From positions 434,001 through 498,000 of the forward strand of contig JBAOKB010000020.1 of assembly GCA_037044905.1 (NCBI GenBank): a DNA stretch of 64,000 bases, given 5' to 3'. This document shows positions 54,570 to 63,536 of the stretch, piece after piece (the stretch's first letter is position 1; each line of letters opens with the position of its first letter). Position numbers and translations under genes: made by a program. Below the pieces are notes generated by a model that made no database searches, was not told where the DNA came from, and saw nothing but the letters and a program-made list of their open reading frames with translations. Source of the stretch: Hortaea werneckii (taxonomy: Eukaryota; Ascomycota; Dothideomycetes; Mycosphaerellales; Teratosphaeriaceae).

Positions 54570-55254
54570 ATGTTCTGGTTCACCTCATTCGTGGCATTGC
54601 TCGCTTCCATCGGGCTTGTCTTGGCGATGCCCGGTGGAGACAAGCACATCACGACTTCTTGTGCAACTCAATCGACCTGCAAAGCAGTGTACTCGACTTA
54701 TTCTAAGGAGAAAGATGTCCCGGTCACCAAGGTCATCACGACCACGGTGTACAAGCCGGAGACGAAGACAACTACCGTGCACAAGCCATATACGACTACC
54801 ATGTACAGTAGGTTTCCCTGTTCCCAAAACAAGCAACCGCAGTGCTAACATGAAAAGCTACTGTCACTGCCACGACCAACAAAGTGGTCACACAGACGAA
54901 AACAGAGCATGTCAAGAGCAAGACCTATACTCAGATCTGCTACGTACGTCAAGCCACGAACACAGAATGACGAACGATTTAATACTAATTATTCTTCAGA
55001 CCAAGCCAAAATGGATCTGGACAACCACCGAGCACGTCTGGACCAAGACCATCCCAGTAGCAGATGTCCAAACGAGCTCGAGCGTGCAAACCAAGACTAG
55101 CGAAGTGCCTTCCGCCTACACTACCTCAAAGCCATATCCGGAGACGTCCACCAAGACGGAATATTCGAAGACTACGAAAGTCTGGACCAAGTCTGTGGGT
55201 TCGAAATGCCACCCTACCAAGACTGAGTGTAAGACTATGACGAAGTATTGGTAA
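54570..55254 (+). CDS. Small secreted Thr/Lys-rich repetitive protein
   Basis: Exons 54570-54807, 54858-54943 and 55000-55254 with introns of 50 and 56 bp give 192 residues. The first 19 or so form a signal peptide (MFWFTSFVALLASIGLVLAM). The mature protein is about one third Thr and Lys, with repeats of the type T-x-T-x-x-K such as TKVITTTVYKPETKTTTVHK, and few Cys (two near the start, one in the middle, two near the end). No catalytic motif or GPI signal seen. It could be a wall-associated or effector-like protein; Thr/Lys-rich composition also suits O-glycosylation. No known family recognised. The splice junctions all preserve the repeat pattern, which supports the model. Confidence 0.75.
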
Positions 55255-55706
55255 ATATACGATGGATTCGCGGCAGAATGATGGGCACGCGAGTCAATTA
55301 CGAATGATTGATGAGGCAATAGCGTTGGTTTATTGAATAAGACGAGCAACGCAAGCAAATGAGAAACACCGGCACATGTTGTCAGCTTGTTTCCTAACTG
55401 TATGAAAACGAACAAAGGATGATTGCTATCTTTGCTTCGGTGCTTCATTCCTGGCACTAATCCCCGCTAGAGGGGGAAGATTGCCTTGTCCAAAGCACTT
55501 ACATCCAGTCATGTGCCAATCAAGCCACTTCAAGCTATTTCGCTCGTCAACCTGCAGTGTGAGGAACTTGTTCCATACCTAAAGTCGCATTGGAATTCCT
55601 TTTATGCCTACGAGACTTCGATACGGCCGTGAAAGAGACTTGTATGTAGGTGTTAGTCTGTAGCCGGAAGTCCACAGTCATAGAAACACTACAAGTAGTA
55701 GCTCTA
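55255..55706. other. Intergenic, convergent 3' ends
   Basis: 452 bp between the secreted-protein gene and the carbamoylase-racemase gene. Nothing else recognised. Confidence 0.4.
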
Positions 55707-57530
55707 TTATACGTAATCTTGCGACCTCATCTTCCTTGCCTTAGAGCTAGAAGCGTACATGCCGCACTTGGCCGTCTTGCCGCCCATTCTCACCATCCCG
55801 ACCAGATGGTGAACTCCAGCAACGACGCCATCAACTACTTGGCAGTCTTCACCAACTGCTTCTTCCACAGCAGCCTTCATATCGGTCATACCAGCACAAC
55901 CCAATGTCAGCGTTTCGGCTCCCTTTGCCACTAACGACCTCGCCACATCCTGCATAATCCCGAGGATCTGTGACCTTGGCTTACGTTCAAGATCCAAGAC
56001 GCCGATATTGCAAGATTCTACGCCCGCACAGAAACCCTCCATGCCATAATGACGCACAGCATCGCCATGCATGACCTTACTCCGATTCGAAGTAGCCACG
56101 ATCCCGAACCTGGCTCCGAGAGTCCGAGCAGCGATCAGACTGGCCTCCATAATCCCAATTACCGGCACATCGAACTCCTCCCGCAGCATGCGAATCAGTG
56201 CGTGGTCCGAGTAACAGGCCACTAACATGGCGTCGTAACCTTCACGCTGCTGCATTGGGATGATGGACCGGCAAGCCGCGGCAGCGGACATGATGTTGTC
56301 GACGTTGCCTTCGACGGCAAGAGGTGCGGGCGTGGGTGCAGTGAAGCCAATGACTTCGACGTCTGGGGGGAGGGTGGGCTCGACCATCTTCACGCAGTTG
56401 TCCGTCATGGATTTGGTTGCGTTGGGGTTGCAGAGGAGAACGCGGATTTTGCGACGGGCATCAGGTTCTGCCGAGGGATTGTTGTTGGAGGACGCATGCT
56501 CGCCGTTCCGTTCTCCATTGGTCACCTTGTTGTCCTGATCAAGTCTCGGTGGCTCCACAACGCCCGTCTGCTCCAAAATGCGGCCGTAGTGCTCTGTTCG
56601 TCTATGTCTCGCGAAGTCAAAGGTCCTTGTTTTCCCTTGCTTGCACAAGTCGAGATCGCAGTCTGCAATGATGATCTCATCCTCTACCGTCTGGGCTTCT
56701 GCCAAAATCTCGCCTTCCGGCCCAGTGATACATGAGCCTCCGATGAGTGAGTACTTACCATCGTCCATCCCGCATCTGGCGGCAGAGACGGAGAAAGTCG
56801 CGTTCATGTAACTGTTAGCCTGCATTACGAGTTTGTGATGAAATAGTGCGCTCTCCTCGGCCTTCTGCGGATCTTGGTTCTTGTCACTGCCCCATAGGTC
56901 TGGCGCAAAGCCTGCCGTGTTGTAGCCGCACAAGACTACCTCGACCCCTTGTAGTCCAAGGCAGCGCCACGCTTCCGGCCATCGACGGTCGTTGCAAATC
57001 ATCATTCCCATGATTGGCTCCGAGCCATTGGCCAACTCTGGCACCCGAAACGCTTCGAAGCCGAGATCACCAGGCTTGAAGTAACGTTTCTCGAGTTGAT
57101 TAGTTGCTTTCGGATCGGCGAAAGGCTCAAAGTCGCCAGGCAGATGGATCTTGCGATACTTTGATAGTACAGAGCCGGTTCTGGCGTGGTAATACACGCA
57201 AGCGTTGAATCGCTCGCCATTGTCAGCAGCCTCTGCAAATCCGACAGCAATGTCGACGTTCAGGTCGGTTGCCTTGGCGAAGAGCGGAGCTGTATTGGGA
57301 GATTTGGTGACGTCCCCATGCTCAAACCAAGAGGACAGCTCATCTGGATCGTTGATAAGGTGGCGTGGGAAGAAGGTGGTGAATGCTGTTTCCGGGAATA
57401 GTACGAGCTCTGCTCCCTTGCTACCGGCATTTTCCAGTAGCTTGAGCATGCGTTGTAAGGTTGCTTCACGTGGGTCGGTTCGATGGACAGCTCCTATCTG
57501 GGCTGCCGCGATTCTGATTTTGCGAGTCAT
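55707..57530 (-). CDS. N-carbamoyl-D-amino-acid amidohydrolase fused to Asp/Glu/hydantoin racemase
   Basis: Single exon, 607 residues, ATG 57530. Residues 1-325 are a nitrilase-superfamily amidohydrolase that closely follows bacterial D-carbamoylase. The catalytic Glu47 is in VLFPETAFTTFFPR, Lys127 in KYRKIHLPG and Cys179 in MMICNDRRWPE. The family also shows LEKRYFKPGDLGF, GYNTAGF and the end motif HYGRI. Residues 326-358 are a Ser/Asn/Glu-rich linker. Residues 360-590 are an Asp/Glu racemase of the hydantoin-racemase/DCG1 type: VLLCNPNATKSMTD, Cys439 in VACYSD, Cys545 in TLGCAGM. Both catalytic Cys are kept. The two activities would release a D-amino acid from its N-carbamoyl form and racemise hydantoin-type or carbamoylated intermediates. 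Separate genes in bacteria, they are joined here. No targeting signal seen. Confidence 0.9.
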   Translation of the reverse strand: MTRKIRIAAAQIGAVHRTDPREATLQRMLKLLENAGSKGAELVLFPETAFTTFFPRHLINDPDELSSWFEHGDVTKSPNTAPLFAKATDLNVDIAVGFAEAADNGERFNACVYYHARTGSVLSKYRKIHLPGDFEPFADPKATNQLEKRYFKPGDLGFEAFRVPELANGSEPIMGMMICNDRRWPEAWRCLGLQGVEVVLCGYNTAGFAPDLWGSDKNQDPQKAEESALFHHKLVMQANSYMNATFSVSAARCGMDDGKYSLIGGSCITGPEGEILAEAQTVEDEIIIADCDLDLCKQGKTRTFDFARHRRTEHYGRILEQTGVVEPPRLDQDNKVTNGERNGEHASSNNNPSAEPDARRKIRVLLCNPNATKSMTDNCVKMVEPTLPPDVEVIGFTAPTPAPLAVEGNVDNIMSAAAACRSIIPMQQREGYDAMLVACYSDHALIRMLREEFDVPVIGIMEASLIAARTLGARFGIVATSNRSKVMHGDAVRHYGMEGFCAGVESCNIGVLDLERKPRSQILGIMQDVARSLVAKGAETLTLGCAGMTDMKAAVEEAVGEDCQVVDGVVAGVHHLVGMVRMGGKTAKCGMYASSSKARKMRSQDYV

Positions 57531-58688
57531 AGTATCCAGCTTGCTTATAAATCGCTTCGCTGATCAATGTGATGATATCGAGGGGGCTGAACAAGAGATA
57601 TGAAAGAGGCCGTTTGGGACTTTTGAGATCCTTACCTGTAGTTGATAAAAACCATGTCCTCTTACTGAGTTTTGAAGCATACAAAGCTGTGAACAGGTCT
57701 TCGCCTCGCCGTGCCGTGTCAGTCGCTCTGCCGGATGGGCAAGCATAGAGCGACGTTCGCCTCGAGGGCACCAGACGAGAGCGCCGGCGGGCAGAGCAGC
57801 CCGGCCGAGACGACGCCCGTAGATAAGGACTGCAGACGGACGACCAAGAACCTGTTGCTGCAGGATGAGGCCAGAGCGTTTGATAAGCACTGGGCCTACT
57901 TCGGGGCGTGACGGCAGTACCCGTCTGTACCAAGACCTTCCGTTGGGGGCGGAAGCTGTGGAGGACTTCGCGCAATCGTGGGCCCGACTTCCTTACAACT
58001 GCACGTCTTATAACCACAAGTTACCCGACCACCCGGGCCGGCTTAAGCCATGTCGATGCGGATGCTACAGTATCAGGCTTTGCTCGCGGCTCAGCGTCTG
58101 TACTGCCGATGATTCCTGCAGTCAACCTCACCATCGATATTGAACGCCGTGAGATGTTGTTCAGCAGACCCTGGCATCCCCGGTCCAGCGTTCGGCATTT
58201 GGTGAGAATTTCCGGTTGCAAGACTTGATCCAATGGCTGCCACGCGTGCGAGATAAGGCTCGAAACCTTTGAGGGTACAATAGTATCGTAGTGCTCTATG
58301 GGTCCCGGTCAGGGTCCGGGCCTGGATGAGGGGTTACGGTAAATATGTGGTAAGGAACCGGAGGTAGCAGACACGCGAGTCGTTGTTGAGGGGTAAGAAG
58401 TGGAGAGTGCTTCCTGGGCTTCACGCTTCTGACTACCGCATTCGCTTACTTGCGGATGTTGCATCCTTCCCGCTCGTATATTGCCGGCCCTGCTGTTGCT
58501 GGTAGCAGTTCACGATGTGACCTAGAAACGCCGCTATCGGCGCCCTTGCGATAATGACTCCATGCTCTTCATTGGAGCTTCCTATCGCAGTCATGCAACT
58601 TGACTGGTCTTTGGTGGGGAGGACGAGATATCAACTACCCCAACTACGAACGCCTGGCAGCGTTCGGGCTTTAAAGTGATCATACAAG
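57531..58688. promoter_or_regulatory. Divergent promoter region with GATAAG motifs
   Basis: 1158 bp between outward-facing starts of the carbamoylase-racemase gene and the Zn2Cys6 gene. It contains GATAAG at 57822-57827, 57882-57887 and 58252-58257, plus GATAA at 57644 and 58550. GATAAG is the core for fungal nitrogen-regulatory GATA factors (AreA/Nit2). About 0.6 would be expected by chance in this length, so three is suggestive only. Confidence 0.45.
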
Positions 58689-61058
58689 ATGGCTCCTGCA
58701 TCCACGTCCTTCCTCTCACAAGCCTACCCCACGTTGCAGCCACCTTGTTCCGATTTGACCGAGATGCCTTCGTTGACCCAGACCTCAGCATCTGCGACTC
58801 AGACTCAAACGTTGACGGAAGCGACTGATCGAGCCCGAGCCTACAAGTCAAGGAACAAACGCCCATGCGATTTCTGTCGTTACAAGAAAGCAGCTTGTCA
58901 TCTGGATCATCAACCGCCCTGTGAGCTGTGCATACGCTATAACAAAGAATGTACCTTCGTCGAATCACCGGCCAAGAGACGACGGCCGAACGATAGCAAT
59001 GCCAGTAATGAACTAGGAAAGAGCTCTGGCGCATTCAACCCAATGTCCGCCATGAATGGCAACGGAGACACGATCAGTTTCGCCAATGCGTTAGGGGGCA
59101 GCGTCGACATGCATCAGAACATCTTAGGCTGGGAAAATGGGATGCAGCCATTCCACATATCAGGCATCGGCATGACGCCAGAGGTGGGCGCCTCGGAGTT
59201 CACTTTCGATCCAGCCCTATATCAGGATAACGCTGTCCACTTCGAGAACCCGTTCGACCCGATTGCTGCATCTGTTAGTACCACAGAGACTGTGCCCAAA
59301 GTCGCTAGCATCCACAATAGGCATGACAGCTCCATGGAAACATCACCTGTCTCCCAAGCAGCCCACCTGCCTCTCAATCTGAATCTTCCATTCGATACAA
59401 CGAGTGGCGAGCCTTCTCTGGACAACCAGGCATCTTCCAATGCTCAAGTGGTGGGCATGAGCGGGGAGTCAGATCCCTATCTGCTCGCGCGTTATCGCTA
59501 CGACCAGTATAATGAAGCTTCGTTTCAGTCACTTCGCATGCGCAAGATGAACAGCGGGCCGTCTGAAGATGGCAGTATACCGTCCTTTTTCACCATCCAG
59601 CATAATGCTTTGGCTTCCAAGGCACAGCCAGTGGAAAGGTCGGAAGTTATGGATAGATATCGCAGTGAGGTGGAAGAAATGGTCAGCGAAGAGGTCGGGA
59701 AGCGACTGATACGACTTTTCTACAAGTACGTGCAGCCTTATTTCCCTATACTCACGAGAGAGGGACACCATGAGCGAGACTTCACCGGCGTACGCAACTT
59801 GTCCAGTATTCCGACATGCATTTTGGCTGCGATCTATGGACACGCCCTTCCCTTTTGCGCCTGGGACGAGAAGCTTTGCGTGGAGGTCTACACGCCACCC
59901 TCGGCAGATGCGCTCTTCCGCATTGCTTGGCTGGCATGCCTGCCGATGCTTCATACGCCGTCCTTAGCTGTCCTGCAAACCTTGCTGTTGCTGGTCCAGC
60001 GCCGTCCAACAAACAAGCATGTCAGCGACACGCCAATGAAGTTTGTGATGATGACGACTGCCGTCTCTGTTGCACAAGCTCTCGGCCTCCACCGAGATTG
60101 CTCAGACTGGCCGCTACCAAGTTGGGAGATCAAAGTTCGCAGACGTCTTGGATGGGCTACCTTCATTCAAGACAAATGGATCGCTCTCAACATGGGTCGT
60201 AGCAGCCACATCCAATCTGACGACTGGGACGTAAACCCTCTGACGGAGAACGATTTCCCAGAGATCGAGCTGGAAGGTCCAAGCAGCGAAAGCGGTTCCA
60301 AAGGCCAGCATTTTATGAAATTGTGCGAGCTTACTGTCATCGTCGACGACATCATGCATAGTCTCTACAGCTTAAAGGCAACAAGGTCATTACATAATAG
60401 CCTGGATGCAACCCTCGAAGTGGCAAAACCTCTACGCCTTCGCCTTACTGAATGGTACCAAAGCTTACCGCCCGGTCTGCTGCCTCAGCCCTCTACCACG
60501 CCAGTCAGCCCTGGTAGTGGTAGGAGAAGGTCGTCCGCCCATGAGCTGGACGGCAATGGAAGTCTACACCTTGCCTACATCACTGCAAAGATTGAGCTGT
60601 TCCGGGCGATGTTGCGTCCGCGGGCGACAGACGCGAATTCTGCCGCGTTGCTGGCATTGCGTACTGGTGCTCTTACTGTCGCCGGTGAGATGTTCGAATT
60701 TCTTGAAGGATTACAACCGAACGAGCTCGAAGCTTTTTGGGCAAGCTGTAAGGATCACAATGTTCACATTCACGGGCAATCGCTAATCGGTTGTCCAGAT
60801 GCCCGGACCAACTTCACCATAGCTTCGAGTTTCATGCTCTTACTTTTTGTGACATCCACGACTTTGCACGATGCCAAAGAAAGTTTAAGTCTGCTAACGT
60901 CGTGGCGCTCGCTGTTGCGCGTCAAGAGTCGGAGCTGTGACCTGCTGAACTTGGCTTTGCTCAGATTGGACGGTGTCTTCGTTGCTGGCATGGAGAAGCT
61001 GATCGAGCTGAGCCCTGCATCTGCACAAGCTTGGGCTGAAGGGGAGCACTCATCATAG
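58689..61058 (+). CDS. Zn2Cys6 transcription factor with Fungal_trans domain
   Basis: Fungal-specific regulator, single exon of 789 residues, ATG 58689. The binuclear zinc cluster is residues 60-88: Cys60, 63, 70, 78, 81 and 88 (RPCDFCRYKKAACH, then PPCELCIRYNKEC). KRRR follows as a nuclear signal. A long Gln/Ser/Asn-rich middle leads to the MHR/Fungal_trans domain from about residue 340 (LIRLFYKYVQPYFPIL, ALGLHRDCSDWPLPSWEIKVRR). Position between the carbamoylase-racemase gene and the NCS1 permease suggests a pathway-specific activator, but this is inferred from context. No sequence feature identifies its target. Confidence 0.9.
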   Translation: MAPASTSFLSQAYPTLQPPCSDLTEMPSLTQTSASATQTQTLTEATDRARAYKSRNKRPCDFCRYKKAACHLDHQPPCELCIRYNKECTFVESPAKRRRPNDSNASNELGKSSGAFNPMSAMNGNGDTISFANALGGSVDMHQNILGWENGMQPFHISGIGMTPEVGASEFTFDPALYQDNAVHFENPFDPIAASVSTTETVPKVASIHNRHDSSMETSPVSQAAHLPLNLNLPFDTTSGEPSLDNQASSNAQVVGMSGESDPYLLARYRYDQYNEASFQSLRMRKMNSGPSEDGSIPSFFTIQHNALASKAQPVERSEVMDRYRSEVEEMVSEEVGKRLIRLFYKYVQPYFPILTREGHHERDFTGVRNLSSIPTCILAAIYGHALPFCAWDEKLCVEVYTPPSADALFRIAWLACLPMLHTPSLAVLQTLLLLVQRRPTNKHVSDTPMKFVMMTTAVSVAQALGLHRDCSDWPLPSWEIKVRRRLGWATFIQDKWIALNMGRSSHIQSDDWDVNPLTENDFPEIELEGPSSESGSKGQHFMKLCELTVIVDDIMHSLYSLKATRSLHNSLDATLEVAKPLRLRLTEWYQSLPPGLLPQPSTTPVSPGSGRRRSSAHELDGNGSLHLAYITAKIELFRAMLRPRATDANSAALLALRTGALTVAGEMFEFLEGLQPNELEAFWASCKDHNVHIHGQSLIGCPDARTNFTIASSFMLLLFVTSTTLHDAKESLSLLTSWRSLLRVKSRSCDLLNLALLRLDGVFVAGMEKLIELSPASAQAWAEGEHSS

Positions 61059-61226
61059 AACAAATGTCTGTTTAGGTGTGCGTTGAGAGCTAGGCTTCCG
61101 TTGATTTTGGCCAGTTTGAGGACCTAGAAGGGGCTCATACAGATTGATTGAGAAAAAGTGGCGCCAGGAAGAATACGAGTAATGACTGACATGATCTAAA
61201 TTCTATAGATGTTTAACTTCTTCTCT

Positions 61227-63003
61227 TCACGCCTCGAAAGCCTTTTTGCCTTGTAAATCCTCCAAAGCCACAGCGTCAGGCTCGGCATCGACACCCTCCA
61301 AGCTTTCAAACAAGGCGCCTGCCTCTCCCGTGATCTCCATCGGACTAACCTTATGCAAAATCCAGTACACGGTACCCGCAATGACGGTGCTCACGCACCA
61401 GCTTAAGCTGTATAGGTACACAGCACCATTAGGGACATTTAAGGAGCTGTTGCACGCATGGACCAGCCCTGGCATGTCCGGCACTACTCCGCAGGCAAAA
61501 GCCACGAATGCGCGCCAATTGAACCCGTGCGTAAACCAATGAGGGCCCAACTTAGAGGCGGAATACAAGTCCGGCAGCGAGAGGCGTTTCTGTCGGCAGA
61601 TCCAAAAGTCGGTAACGAGCACGCCTGCCAGACCGCCCAAGAAGAGCGAGTATCCGCCCAGGAACGAAGAGAAGGACTTCGCACTGTACTGGATGTACCA
61701 AGGAACGGTTGCAACACTGAGCAGTGCGCAGACGTATGCTCCTCGGCGGTTGTTGATGTATCTCGGAAACCAAAGCGAAAGGTCGTTCGAGAAAGAGACC
61801 GAATTCGCCGAAATGTTGGTTCCAATGACCGCAAAAGCCCAACACAAACCCGCGAAAAACTGGGCAGCTCTGTTGTTCCACAGCCTCGCTACGTATAGCG
61901 GGTTCCAGGCATCAGACGCCGGGACGTCGTAGATGACTTCTGCGGCGCTGGTGACAGTGGCGCCTAGGACACCACACATGGTGACCAACACCATCAGACC
62001 CACTGCTTGGGTCCAGAATACCTGTCTCGGGTATTTGGCGTATCTGGTGAAGTCTGGCATGTTGAGTGCTAGTGTGGCTTTAGGTCCAATGGCGGCAGTC
62101 ACACACTGGAAGAATATCACAGCGGTCGGCGTTCCATCCGTGATCCTTGTTGGCTTACTGAAGGTAGGTCCGAAGCCATTCGCTTGTACCAAGGCCCAGA
62201 TGAACAGTGTCAGTCCGAAGATGGGCATTATCACAGTCTTGGCCATGAACATCCAGCGGAGGGTCGACACGTGGAGGTACAGCAGGGGCAGCTGGACGAT
62301 GAGGAAGAGGAAGAAGCAGAGGAGCTCGGCCGATGTGACGTGGGCACTTGGCGGCAGTCGATTCTCGAAATTGATGAACGATGGCCAGATAGCGGAGATC
62401 ATGACCTGAAGGCATTGCCCGCCTTGGAAGCTTTGCGTTCCTGCTCGACCATCAGCAATGTCCGACAAATTGCACGAAGGATGTTGCCATACCGAACCAG
62501 ATGACAGCCACAGCTCCACGAATGAACACTGCAAACTTCGATCCATGCATACCAAATGCGGATCGACAATAGACGGGGAAGTTGATCCCCTTCATCGCAC
62601 CGACGTACCCATCGAGCATGGCTGGAATGCATACCAGCGCATGTCCGATGAACACGGCCAGAATCGCGAGACCTGGATTCAATCCCTTAGACACGGAGGT
62701 CGACGACACTGTAAGGCATTAGTTGGAATCAGATCTTTGAAAGTCTGTTGCGCATCTTTGCCAGGAAAACCGTACCTTGATACCTGTCCGTCGTTAGTTT
62801 TGACTTGCATCGTCTGGGACATGCTTTCCTACTCACATCGAAATACTGAATGCTTCAGCTATCCAGAAGCCGAGCAGACTGGGCCATGTCCACGTCCTCT
62901 CTTTCGAACCGATCGGCACTGGCTGAAGGTCTTTGTTCGTCGTAGTTTCGCCAGGCACGGGGTCGGCAGCTGACGCCAGCTCAAGTCTTTTGCGCAAACC
63001 CAT
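61227..63003 (-). CDS. NCS1 permease (Fur/Mhp1-type nucleobase, allantoin or hydantoin transporter)
   Basis: Cation-coupled plasma-membrane transporter. Exons 63003-62837, 62783-62776 (8 nt), 62708-62493 and 62440-61227 give 534 residues. Introns of 53, 67 and 52 bp are all GT-AG and preserve phase. The N-terminus contains TNKDLQPVPIGSKERTW and FWIAEAFSISMYQVSS, made continuous by the micro-exon GTATCAAG. The family parts follow: NPGLAILAVFIGHALVCIPA, WFGTQSFQGGQC, ALNMPDFTRYAK, SANSVSFSNDLSLWFPRY and NNRRGAYVCALL. Overall layout is nearest to fungal Fur-type (uracil, allantoin, uridine) carriers, a family that includes bacterial hydantoin transporter Mhp1. Uptake of a ureide or hydantoin would suit the neighbouring carbamoylase-racemase. 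Substrate not proven by sequence. Confidence 0.9.
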
Positions 63004-63536
63004 TATTACGCTTTTATCTTCTTGTAATGCAACGATCGAGAATTGAATGAAAGGTTGCAATGTGAACTGAAGACGGAAGAGAAATCGATTCTCATATTGA
63101 AGTGATCTACATGTTTCATGTATCTCTTCCACGACCGGCCAAGTGCTCCTTTGCTGACGTTGTGCACCCGCGATACCAGATAGCAATTTGGCTTGGCTCG
63201 TAGTAGTTGCCCAGACTTATCGGGCACGATGTTAGAGTAGTCACAGCGTTGGGTAAACTCGGGAAGCGCCACATCCGTCTGCCTATCTTGCAGCCACGGT
63301 CTCTCGGCCGGCCAACCTAGCCCGAAGGGCATAGGCGAAAGTCTTGTCGGCGGAGCAGACCCTGCCCGTAGACCTACGCACTATCTGGCATGCATCACGG
63401 CAGACTTCGTTTGAGACCAGAGCGATGCGCGGGCAAGCCATTGTTGCGGCTGACATGATGGATGCCTTTAGCTATATCATTTCACTCGGATTCGGGACCC
63501 TGCAATCTCAGCTGATCCCGCCGGGACGAGTCAGAC
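63004..63536. promoter_or_regulatory. Divergent promoter region of the NCS1 permease and the AMP-binding gene
   Basis: 533 bp between outward-facing starts. It holds one GATAAG on the minus strand (CTTATC at 63216-63221) and other weaker GATA cores. Co-regulation with the left neighbour is possible but not shown. Confidence 0.4.
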
